Shown here piece by piece: positions 51,987 to 59,518 of a stretch of 64,000 bases of DNA. Source of the stretch: Halorussus vallis (GTDB lineage Archaea; Halobacteriota; Halobacteria; Halobacteriales; Haladaptataceae); assembly GCF_024138165.1 (NCBI RefSeq), contig NZ_CP100000.1, positions 496,001-560,000 on the forward strand, written 5' to 3'. Positions within the stretch are counted from its first letter, which is position 1; every line of letters begins with the position of its first letter. Both the position numbers and the translations under genes were made by a program. The notes beneath the pieces were generated by a model. The model had not been told where the DNA came from, did no database searches, and saw only the letters and a list, made by a program, of their open reading frames with translations.

Positions 51987-53201
51987 TCAGTCGTCGCTGG
52001 AGCTGAATCCGAGCGCGGCCGCCACGTCGAGCAGGCCGTTGCCCTGCTCGTTGCTCGACAGGCCGATGTCCTCGGCGGTGCTCTCGAGCGTGCTCCGTGC
52101 CTCGTCGTTGGTCTGTCCGTTGGCCATCAACTGGCCGGCCGCGCCCGCGACGTGCGGGCAGGCCATCGACGTGCCGTTGAAGTAGGCGTAGCCGCTCGGG
52201 ACCGACGAGTAGATGCTGGTGCTGTCGTTGTTGTCGCTCGCGCCGCCGGGCGCGGCGATATCGACCTCCGGGCCCTGCGCGGAGTAGCTCGCGAGGCTGT
52301 CGCTGGGCGTCGTCGCGCTGACGGCGACCGTCTCGGGGTACTTCGCGGGGTACTTCACGCAGTCCGTGCACGGACCGGGGTTGCCGGCCGCCGCGACCAC
52401 CAGGACGCCGTTGTTGTCGGCGTACTTGATCGCGTCGTGGAGCGCCTGGGACCCCGAGTCGCCGCCGAGGCTGAGGCTGGCGACGTCCCAGCCCTGGTTG
52501 GCGACGTACTCGACGCCGGCCGCGATGTCCGAGAACGACCCGCTCCCGGCGCAGTCCAGCACCTTGACGGCGTGGAGGGTCGCCTGGGTCGAGACGCCGA
52601 CGACGCCCTCGCCGTTGTTGACCGCGTTGGCGATGCCCGCACAGTGGGTACCGTGGTCGTTGTCGTCGGACCAGTCGTTGTTACAGGCATTACTGTTGCC
52701 CGAGAACGCGCAGTTGCCGAAGTAGCCGCCGGAGCCGCAGGCGACGAACGCCCTCCCCTCGCCGAGGTTGGCCTGCAGGTCGGGATGGTCGTCGTCGATG
52801 CCGGTGTCGACGATGGCGATGTCGGCGCCGGACCCCGTCTCGCCGTTCTGATGGGCGATCTCCGCGTCGACCCGGTCGATACCCCACGGGAGGGTCTGGG
52901 CCAGCGCTTCCATCGTGCCGTTTTCCTCGACGTACCGGATGTTCGGATTCCTCGCCAGTGCAGTCGCCGCCTTCTTCGGCAGCCGAATCGTCAGCACGTC
53001 GATGGAGTCGAACTCTCGAACCGTCGCGGTGGCCTGGCTCTTTGCCATCGAGCGACCCCGACTGGACTTGAACCCGACGTTCACCTCGACGGTGTCGTCG
53101 GGCTTGGCGGCCGCCAGGCCGCTCCCCGCGGCGGTCGCCACGGACGCGCCGGCCAGTTTGAGTACGTTACGCCTTGAAGTGCCATTGTCATTACCAAGCA
53201 T
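51987..53201 (-). CDS. Tat-exported subtilisin-like serine protease (halolysin-like), copy 1
   Basis: A 404-residue paralogue of 50576-51769. Tat signal TSRRNVLKLAGASVATAAGSG, propeptide with NPNIRYVEENGTMEAL, then Asp132 (IAIVDTGID), His183 (DNDHGTHCAG), oxyanion Asn274 (VAAAGNPGP) and Ser345 (NGTSMACPHVAG). Extra Cys residues (FGNCAFSG, NACNND, LDCAGSG) could make disulfides absent from copy 2. It ends after the catalytic domain. ATG 53201 (MLGNDNGTSRRN) is chosen; an in-frame ATG seven codons upstream overlaps the promoter. TATA AATATT lies 30 nt upstream. Confidence 0.93.
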   Translation of the reverse strand: MLGNDNGTSRRNVLKLAGASVATAAGSGLAAAKPDDTVEVNVGFKSSRGRSMAKSQATATVREFDSIDVLTIRLPKKAATALARNPNIRYVEENGTMEALAQTLPWGIDRVDAEIAHQNGETGSGADIAIVDTGIDDDHPDLQANLGEGRAFVACGSGGYFGNCAFSGNSNACNNDWSDDNDHGTHCAGIANAVNNGEGVVGVSTQATLHAVKVLDCAGSGSFSDIAAGVEYVANQGWDVASLSLGGDSGSQALHDAIKYADNNGVLVVAAAGNPGPCTDCVKYPAKYPETVAVSATTPSDSLASYSAQGPEVDIAAPGGASDNNDSTSIYSSVPSGYAYFNGTSMACPHVAGAAGQLMANGQTNDEARSTLESTAEDIGLSSNEQGNGLLDVAAALGFSSSDD

Positions 53202-53230
53202 GACGACCGTAACTAATCGCAAAATAGTAT

Positions 53231-53244
53231 AATATTTTCTTCTG
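53231..53244 (-). promoter_or_regulatory. shared subtilase promoter motif, copy 1
   Basis: Minus-strand CAGAAGAAAATATT, the counterpart of 51797-51812, at about the same distance (30-43 nt) from the start at 53201. Confidence 0.55.
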
Positions 53245-53381
53245 TTAAAAATAGTTAATATGTGTAGATATTCAATGGTCGAAGGAAATTAAATAATACC
53301 TCATGCGACCGAGTTCCGCGTCCGGCTGGACGCGGAACCCGACGTGAAGCCGTAACCGGGGGCCACCCCGAACGGCACGCC

Positions 53382-53387
53382 TTTAAC
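53382..53387 (+). promoter_or_regulatory. TATA box giving a leaderless GTG start at 53410
   Basis: TTTAAC is centred 25 nt before GTG 53410 and supports that start. Confidence 0.5.
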
Positions 53388-53409
53388 CCGAAGACCCGTA
53401 GCCAGCGGC

Positions 53410-54168
53410 GTGCAAGTCGTTGGCTACGAGACGGGCGCAGGCGGGGCGGAGCCTCCGAGCCTGCTGGTCGCCGACGCCGAAGCGGTGCGACGGGAGGAAC
53501 TATCGCCGGGAGCGCAACTGTCGTACTCGCTGGGCGAGCGTCGCTGCGCGGGGGCCTTCGACGGAACGACCCACTACGACTGTGAGAACGCCGCCGCGCC
53601 GTACTGCGAGGAGCACTCGGGCACGTGGATTTGTGCGCGCTGCACCGGCACCTGCCTCAAGGACGAGATGGACTGTTACGAGGAGCACGCCATCTACCTC
53701 GCCGCCTTCGCGCCGGACACGTTCAAAGTCGGAGTCACCCGCGAGTGGCGCCTCGACACCCGCCTGCGCGAGCAGGGTGCCGACCGGGCGGCCCACCTCC
53801 GGACGGTTTCGAACGGCCGAATCGCGCGCGAAATCGAATCGCAGATAGCACGGGAGTACACCGACCGCGTCCGGGTCCCGAGCAAAATCGAGAGTCTCCA
53901 CCGCGAGGTCGACGAGTCGGCGTGGGACGCGGCGCTCGCGGAGTTCGACCCCGAGGAGACGTTCGAGTTCGACTACGGCTTCGAGTTGGACGTCGCGCCG
54001 GTGGCCGAGACGATGGCGACCGGCGAAGTGGTCGGCACTCAGGGCCGCGTGCTGGTGCTCGAACGCGCCGGGACGAACTACGCCGTGGACATGCGCGACC
54101 TGGTCGGGTACGAACTTCGAGACGGCGAGAGCGGCCGGGAACTGCAGTCCAGTCTCGGTGCTTTCTAG
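53410..54168 (+). CDS. DUF2797 (GIY-YIG-like) family protein
   Basis: 252 residues from GTG 53410. A first part (LSYSLGERRCAGAFDGTTHYDCENAAAPYCEEHSGTWICARCTGTCLKDEMDCYEEHAIY) has several Cys/His suited to zinc. It is followed by the nuclease-like segment YLAAFAPDTFKVGVTREWRLDTRLREQGAD, the DUF2797 signature related to GIY-YIG folds (usual Tyr...Lys.Gly.T order). The C-terminus is beta-rich. Whether it cuts nucleic acid is untested. It follows the subtilase locus but on the opposite strand. Confidence 0.85.
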   Translation: MQVVGYETGAGGAEPPSLLVADAEAVRREELSPGAQLSYSLGERRCAGAFDGTTHYDCENAAAPYCEEHSGTWICARCTGTCLKDEMDCYEEHAIYLAAFAPDTFKVGVTREWRLDTRLREQGADRAAHLRTVSNGRIAREIESQIAREYTDRVRVPSKIESLHREVDESAWDAALAEFDPEETFEFDYGFELDVAPVAETMATGEVVGTQGRVLVLERAGTNYAVDMRDLVGYELRDGESGRELQSSLGAF

Positions 54169-54558
54169 GCTAGAGGATCGAGTGCTGTCGCTTTGCTGTA
54201 GTTGGGGTCTTCGAAATCAGTGACCGCCCTGTTCAACTTCACAGCGCCTCGCACCTTCCGATCGAAACTCACCGCGACTGCAACCGCTACTTACACGATG
54301 ACTATGAGTACCCGCACCGCCACCGCGACCGCAACCCACATGCCTCCCCAGCCGATTCGCTCACTCCCTACGGTCGTTCGCTCATCCCTCGCACGGAGAT
54401 GGCGCGGCACGAGGCCGCGCCAGCGCGCGCCAGTGCCATAGCGAAGACGCGAAGCGCCTCCAATTGGTCGCACTCGCCGCCAAACCTTCAAATACGAAGA
54501 CGGGGTCAACTCCCGTCGTGTCGACGCACCCCCGAACGTCGCCGAAAGACCGGCGCTC
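54169..54558. other. 390-bp spacer with an intergenic repeat-like segment
   Basis: No gene seen. A segment 54343-54440 starting CCTCCCCAGCCGATTCGCTC resembles a sequence I recall recurring in haloarchaeal intergenic DNA (unverified). It includes the hairpin TGGCGCGGC-acgag-GCCGCGCCA at 54400-54422. The rest is unremarkable. It separates the convergent DUF2797 and purM genes, so it may hold both terminators. Confidence 0.45.
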
Positions 54559-55551
54559 TCAGGCCAGTTCCAGCCCTCGAATCGCCACTTCGTCGCCCTC
54601 CTCGACCTCGCCGATGACGCGACCGTCGGTTTCGGCGGCCAGCGACTCGGCCTCGTCTTCGGGGAGCGCGACCACGAACCCGGTACCCATGTTTAACGTC
54701 CGGTGCATCTCCTCGTCGTCGACGTTCCCTTCGGACTGGACGAACTCGAACACCGGTTGGGGGTCGAACGGGTCGGTGACCTTGTACCGGTACGCGCCCA
54801 TCCGCGAGAGGTTCGTCCATCCGCCGCCGGTGACGTGGGCCGCGGCGCGGACCTCGCGCTCCCGGAGGTGGTCGAGCAGGTAGGTGTAGAGCCGGGTCGG
54901 TTCGAGCAGGACCTCGCCGACGGTTCGCGCCTCGGCGTCCCCCGCGTCGAGCGGGAACGGGTCGTCGTAGTCGTGGTTGCGCGTCGCGGCTTCCCGGGCC
55001 AGCGTCAGACCGTTCGAGTGGATGCCGCTGGAGGGGAAGCCGACGAGCGCGTCGCCGACCTCGGCCTCGCCGGGGAAGATGGCGTCCTTCGGGGCGAGTC
55101 CGGCGCACGCGCCCGCAAGGTCGAGGCCCCTGATGACGTCGGGCATCACGGCCGTCTCGCCGCCGACCAGCGCGACGCCCGCCTCCTCCGCCCCCGCCGC
55201 GAGGCCGTCGCCGACCTGCTGGGAGAACTCCTCGGAGGGTTCGTCGACCGCAAGGTAGTCGACGAACGCGACCGGTTCGACCCCGCTGGCCACGAGGTCG
55301 TTGGCGTTCATGGCAATGCAGTCGATGCCGACCGTCGAGTAATCGCCCAGCGCCTCGGCCACGAGGAGCTTCGTACCGACGCCGTCGGTCGCCAGCGCCA
55401 AGTAGCGGTCGCCGATGTCGAGCAGGCCCGCGTACTCGCTCTCGTCGATGTCGCCGACCGCGCCGACCAGCGCCGCGGTCGCCGCCTCGCTGGCCTTGAT
55501 GTCCACGCCCGCGTCAGCGTAGGTGAGTTCCTCGTCGTCTCCGTCGCTCAT
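54559..55551 (-). CDS. purM: phosphoribosylformylglycinamidine cyclo-ligase (AIR synthetase)
   Basis: A 330-residue enzyme closing the imidazole ring in purine synthesis (FGAM to AIR, ATP-dependent). LTYADAGVDIKASEAAT is the family start. LALATDGVGTKLLVAEALGDYSTVGIDCIAMNANDLVASGVEPVAFVDYL includes the ATP and substrate motifs. GGETAVMPDVI and SSGIHSNGLTLARE, then HVTGGGWTNLSRM, are typical PurM C-terminal blocks. CTTTACC 27 nt upstream marks its promoter, divergent from the PRC-barrel-like gene at 55679. Confidence 0.96.
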   Translation of the reverse strand: MSDGDDEELTYADAGVDIKASEAATAALVGAVGDIDESEYAGLLDIGDRYLALATDGVGTKLLVAEALGDYSTVGIDCIAMNANDLVASGVEPVAFVDYLAVDEPSEEFSQQVGDGLAAGAEEAGVALVGGETAVMPDVIRGLDLAGACAGLAPKDAIFPGEAEVGDALVGFPSSGIHSNGLTLAREAATRNHDYDDPFPLDAGDAEARTVGEVLLEPTRLYTYLLDHLREREVRAAAHVTGGGWTNLSRMGAYRYKVTDPFDPQPVFEFVQSEGNVDDEEMHRTLNMGTGFVVALPEDEAESLAAETDGRVIGEVEEGDEVAIRGLELA

Positions 55552-55678
55552 GCGTGAACAGGTGCGAGCGGTCGGTAAAGTCCCACCGCTTTCCCGCGTC
55601 GGCGCTCGCGACCGCCCGGCGACGTCGTATCAGCGCACGCCCATAGCACTCTTGGCTCGCGGGGTCGCCGAACGTCGC

Positions 55679-55915
55679 ATGGACCAGCCACTGACCGAGG
55701 ACGACGAGGGCAAACAGGTAGTCACCCGGGACGGCGAGACGGTCGGCACGGTGCGGAAGGTCGACCAGGGCGTGCTCCACGTCGAACCGAACGCCGACCT
55801 CTCCGAGCGGGTCCGCGAGCGCCTCGACTGGGGCGACCGGCAGAGCGACGACTACACGCTCCAGGAGACCGAGGTCGAGGAGACGACCGACAGGGAAGTT
55901 CGACTGGCGGAGTAG
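55679..55915 (+). CDS. PRC-barrel-like small protein
   Basis: 78 residues from ATG 55679. LTEDDEGKQVVTRDGETVGTVRKVDQGVLHVEPNADLSERVRERLDWGDRQSDDYTLQETEVEETTDREVRLAE has the PRC-barrel pattern (GxxVVxxDGExVGxVxxVxxGxxHVxPxxxL). PRC barrels bind RNA or act in photosystem and ribosome-maturation (RimM) proteins; haloarchaeal small ones are of unknown function. Its stop codon lies inside a 46-nt repeat unit (55910-55955). Confidence 0.8.
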   Translation: MDQPLTEDDEGKQVVTRDGETVGTVRKVDQGVLHVEPNADLSERVRERLDWGDRQSDDYTLQETEVEETTDREVRLAE

Positions 55916-56035
55916 CGAGATTCGGAGCGAGCGCCAGCGAGCGAGAATCTCGGAGAGGACGAGCGGGGAGGAGCGAAGCGACGACTCGCGAGTAGCGAGA
56001 TTCAGAACGAGCATCGGCGACCGAGAATCTCGAAG
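55910..56035. repeat. two 46-nt direct repeats with internal inverted arms, overlapping a stop codon
   Basis: Units 55910-55955 and 55990-56035 begin GAGTAGCGAGATTCrGArCG and end CGAGAATCTCGrAG, 80 bp apart. Each contains the inverted pair CGAGATTC/GAATCTCG that forms an 8-bp stem. The first unit includes the TAG stop of the PRC-barrel gene (55913-55915). The intervening 19 nt 55968-55986 also occurs at 6943-6961. Confidence 0.7.
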
Positions 56036-56088
56036 AAAGCGCGAGCCTCGAAAACGAGCAAATTTCCGAAAAGGAGAACCGAGGCGGC

Positions 56089-56706
56089 TCAGAGAACCGA
56101 GAGGCCGCCGCCGAACACCATCCACGCCGCCAGCCCGAAACAGGGGACGCCCGCGGCGACGAACGCCGTCAGGCTCCAGTCCTTGACGGTGTTGCCGTCG
56201 AGCGGGCCGAACGGAATCATGTTGAATCCCGCCAGTAGGAAGTTGATGTAGACGCCGAAGTCGCCGGCGGTTCCGAGCAGGCCCCCGAACAGGACCGCGA
56301 CCGGGAGGAAGAGGATTCCGAGCGCGACGTTCGTGAGCGGGCCGGCCAGCGCGATGAGGCCGTTCTCTCTGGGGGTGGCGCGACCCCGGTGGTAGACCGC
56401 GCCGGGCGCCGCGAACAGGAAGCCCGCCATCGCGCCCACGACCGCGAGGAACAGCATCCCGTAGTCGGCGCGGAACTCCGCGACCTGACCGAACTTTATC
56501 GCGGTGACCTTGTGGGCGAGTTCGTGGAGCAGGAAGCCGAGTCCGGCGGTGACCATGCTCATCGGGAGGACGGTGACGAGACTCGACGGCCGGTAGAGGA
56601 GCCGCTGGCCGCCGCCGAGCAGGATGCCGAAGGCGAGTCCGAGTGCGCCCCACGCGACCGCGAGGTCCCGAATCTCTCGGCCGCTGAATCGGATGTTCGC
56701 ACTCAT
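56089..56706 (-). CDS. M50 site-2-protease-like membrane metallopeptidase
   Basis: 205 residues from ATG 56706 (MSANIRFSGREIRDLAVAWG). Zinc motif HELAHK (His61, Glu62, His65) lies in the second or third of about six membrane helices. A second metal ligand is GPLDG (Asp170) in FNMIPFGPLDG. Site-2 proteases cut substrates within the membrane. The gene overlaps the upstream TraB-like gene by 4 nt (ATGA), so they form an operon with the peptidase second. Confidence 0.85.
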   Translation of the reverse strand: MSANIRFSGREIRDLAVAWGALGLAFGILLGGGQRLLYRPSSLVTVLPMSMVTAGLGFLLHELAHKVTAIKFGQVAEFRADYGMLFLAVVGAMAGFLFAAPGAVYHRGRATPRENGLIALAGPLTNVALGILFLPVAVLFGGLLGTAGDFGVYINFLLAGFNMIPFGPLDGNTVKDWSLTAFVAAGVPCFGLAAWMVFGGGLSVL

Positions 56707-58001
56707 GTGAGCGAACTCACGATGAGGTCGACGCTGTTTCGCGCGCCCTCTATCATCAGTCGGGTTATCTCGTCGACGCCGCCGATTTGGGGACCGAGTA
56801 GCGGGAGCACCACGAACGGAAAGAGCAGGCTGGCTATCATGCTCCCGACGTTGGTCATCGCCACGATGGCGATGAGCCTGAAGAGGGGGACGTCGAGCAT
56901 CCGGGAGAGGAGGTCCTGAATCGGGCTCTCCTCGTCGCTGAGTATCTCGTTCAGTTTGGCGATGTCGCCGACGTTGACCGTCGTGTGCTTGAGTTCGACG
57001 TAGCCGGCAAACCAGCCGGGCGCCAAGAGCGGATTGACGCTGGTCAGCCACGCGACCAGGCCGCCGACGCTCGCGCTACTCCAGCGCGCGCCGGCGAGTT
57101 TCGCCAGGCCGAACGCGAAGATACCGTTGAACAGGAACCACGCGGCGAACACCTGGAAGAGGAACTGCTGGCGAACGCCGGCCATGAACAGTAGGACGAA
57201 GAACGCGAGGAAGCCGAGCGTGATGGTGTAGCCGAACAGTTTGAACAGCGAGAACCGACTCCCCGACTCCGTGCCCACGAGGTCCTCCATCGGCGGGAGC
57301 GTCTGGGGGTTCCGGAGGTACTCCTCGATACCGGCCCGGTGGCCCGCGCCGACGACCGCGACCACGTCGTGGCCGGCGTCGCGCAGGGCGACCAGGCGGT
57401 GGGCGATGAACGCGTCTCGCTCGTCGATGAGCGCCTCCGCGCCGCCGGGCGAGAACTGCCGGAACTCCTCCATCATCGCGGTCACCACGTCGCCGTCGGT
57501 GAGTTCCTCGATGTCGAACTCCTCGTCCTCGCCGCCCCCGCCGATGCCCACCATGGCGAGACAGAGCTCCCAGACCATCCGGAGCTTCTCGAAGAAGCTC
57601 ATCCGGGCCCAGAAGCGCTGGATGGTCGTCTGGATGTCGCGGTCGACCAGCGCCACGTCGCTCCCGACGCGCTGGGCGACGTCGATGGCGGCCTTCATGT
57701 CGGCGCCGGGTTGGATGTCGAAGCGGTCGCCCATCCGGGTCTGCACGTACGATAACATCCAGTAGGCGAGAAACTGGAAGACGGTGTTACCGTCGAGCAG
57801 GTCCGAGGGTTCGAGGTCCTCGGCCACCTCGCCCTGCATCTGCCGGTAGCGGCCCTCGTCGAGTTCGACGGCGACGACGTCCGGCCGCTCTTCGTCAATC
57901 GCTTCCTCGACGCGCTCAACGCTCTCCGCGGAGACGTGCGCAGTGCCGACGACACGGACGCTCCCTCGCCCCCCAGCGTCCAAGTCGGCTGTGTCGGTCA
58001 T
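56703..58001 (-). CDS. TraB/GumN-family membrane protein
   Basis: 432 residues from ATG 58001 (MTDTADLDAGG). The TraB domain (1-~225) shows VRVVGTAHVSAESVERVEEAIDEERPDVVAVELDEGRY (GTAH, E), ALVDRDIQTTIQRF and VVAVVGAGHRAGIEEYL (GAGH). The C-terminal ~180 residues have about five membrane helices ending ARNSVDLIVSSLT. TraB proteins are putative metallopeptidases; bacterial relatives repress pheromone signalling. A haloarchaeal member is reported to influence carotenoid production (memory, unverified). It is the first gene of an operon with the M50 peptidase. Confidence 0.87.
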   Translation of the reverse strand: MTDTADLDAGGRGSVRVVGTAHVSAESVERVEEAIDEERPDVVAVELDEGRYRQMQGEVAEDLEPSDLLDGNTVFQFLAYWMLSYVQTRMGDRFDIQPGADMKAAIDVAQRVGSDVALVDRDIQTTIQRFWARMSFFEKLRMVWELCLAMVGIGGGGEDEEFDIEELTDGDVVTAMMEEFRQFSPGGAEALIDERDAFIAHRLVALRDAGHDVVAVVGAGHRAGIEEYLRNPQTLPPMEDLVGTESGSRFSLFKLFGYTITLGFLAFFVLLFMAGVRQQFLFQVFAAWFLFNGIFAFGLAKLAGARWSSASVGGLVAWLTSVNPLLAPGWFAGYVELKHTTVNVGDIAKLNEILSDEESPIQDLLSRMLDVPLFRLIAIVAMTNVGSMIASLLFPFVVLPLLGPQIGGVDEITRLMIEGARNSVDLIVSSLT

Positions 58002-58168
58002 CACTCGGGTTACACGCCGTCCCTTTTTACCGTTGTCGGTACTCGGAGATTTATCGGCCGGCCGGAGCCCTGTACGAAAACTGTCGGGAACCGAGCGATT
58101 ACGAGGGGTAAGGCCCGCAATAACAAACTGCTCGTGGTCCTTCGTTCCCTTCGACGCGTCGAGTCATC

Positions 58169-59497
58169 ATGAACCGCCGACGATTCCTCCAAGCAGTAGG
58201 GGTCGGTGCAGTAACCGCGCTCGCCGGGTGTCCGAACAACGGGATGGACGACCCGCCGGCGTCGGACCGCGCCGACCCGCCGATAGCCAGAGCGGACTTC
58301 GACCGCGTGGTGAACGTCGTCCAAGCGGGCGCCGACGCCACCGGGAAGAAGCCCATCGACAGCGTGCTGAACCGGGAACTACGGGACGGTACGCTGTTCG
58401 TCTTTCCCGACGGCCGCTACGCGATAGACGGCTTCGACGTCTCGGGGTCGCCGCGCGTCGGGATGGTCGCCGCGGAGGGCGCGACGCCGATGCTGGTCCC
58501 GACCACGTCCGCACCCAACACAGAGCACACGCTCCTGGAGGCCACGTCGGTGAAGGCGTTCCTGTTCGACGGGTTCGTGCTCGATTTCCGGCGGAAGGGG
58601 TACGGCGGTCGCGTGTTCGCGATGACCGACGGGCCGCTGACGGTCAGGAACGTCCGGACGCTCGGGAAGTACCCGCGCAAGTCCATCGGCTTCCACTTCG
58701 CGGTCCGGGACCGGGGGAGCGACGGACTGATCCAGAACGTCGTCGCGCCCCAGGGCGGCCGACCGGGCGGCGAGTCGGTCGGGATGTTCGTCGACCGCCG
58801 CCACGCCGGCGACCTGCTGGTCCGGAACTGCCACCTGGAGCGGTTCCCCAACAACGGCCTGTACGCCTCCGCACCCGGCGGCGACGGCGGCCTGCCCATC
58901 GGGCGCGGCCGGGTCCGGGTTCACGGCGGCTACTACCGGAACAACAACATCTCGAACGTGAGACTCGGCGGCGAGGGCTCGGAGGCCCGCGGCGTGACGG
59001 TCGCCGTCGACGAGGTGCCCCCGCACAACGAACTCAACGCGCGCGGCGTCCTGCTCCAGAACGGTCGGAACCTCCTGGTCGAGGACTGCAAGATCGTCAT
59101 CGGCAAGAAGGCCGGCTACAGCCTCGGAGCGGTCGTCTTCCACGAAGACGCCGCGACGGCAACGATACGAAACACCCAGATCGTGATGGACCGCGACGAC
59201 CTGCCGGCCATCAACGCGCGCAAACCCGCCCGGAACCTCTCGGGGGCGACCGGTGCGAACTTCCAGAACGTCTCGATAACCGGAACGGCCAGCGGCGGCC
59301 GGACCGTCGTGGTCGAGAACCGCGACGGCACCCGGGTTCGGGACTGCAAGTTCGTCCAGTCGGGGGACGACCGGTCGGGCATCGTCTTCAGTCGCTCGGA
59401 CGACTGCGTCGTCGCCCGCTCGACCATCGACGTGACCGGCGACGCCATCGCGACGCCGAACTCGACCATCCGCCGCCGGAAGCTCATCATCAGATAA
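58169..59497 (+). CDS. Tat-exported lipoprotein with parallel beta-helix
   Basis: 442 residues. Twin-Arg signal (NRRRFLQAVGVGAVTALAGC) ends with lipobox Cys21, so the protein is surface-anchored. Residues ~45-440 form a right-handed parallel beta-helix with repeated short strand-turn units (LVRNCHLERFPNNGLYAS, LVEDCKIVIGKKAG, TIRNTQIVMDRDDLPAI). Such helices bind or cleave polysaccharide, but no pectate-lyase-type catalytic set is obvious. It is followed 21 bp later by a GT2 gene, suggesting a surface-polysaccharide function. Confidence 0.83.
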   Translation: MNRRRFLQAVGVGAVTALAGCPNNGMDDPPASDRADPPIARADFDRVVNVVQAGADATGKKPIDSVLNRELRDGTLFVFPDGRYAIDGFDVSGSPRVGMVAAEGATPMLVPTTSAPNTEHTLLEATSVKAFLFDGFVLDFRRKGYGGRVFAMTDGPLTVRNVRTLGKYPRKSIGFHFAVRDRGSDGLIQNVVAPQGGRPGGESVGMFVDRRHAGDLLVRNCHLERFPNNGLYASAPGGDGGLPIGRGRVRVHGGYYRNNNISNVRLGGEGSEARGVTVAVDEVPPHNELNARGVLLQNGRNLLVEDCKIVIGKKAGYSLGAVVFHEDAATATIRNTQIVMDRDDLPAINARKPARNLSGATGANFQNVSITGTASGGRTVVVENRDGTRVRDCKFVQSGDDRSGIVFSRSDDCVVARSTIDVTGDAIATPNSTIRRRKLIIR

Positions 59498-59518
59498 CGA
59501 CGCGAGGAGTCACGAACT

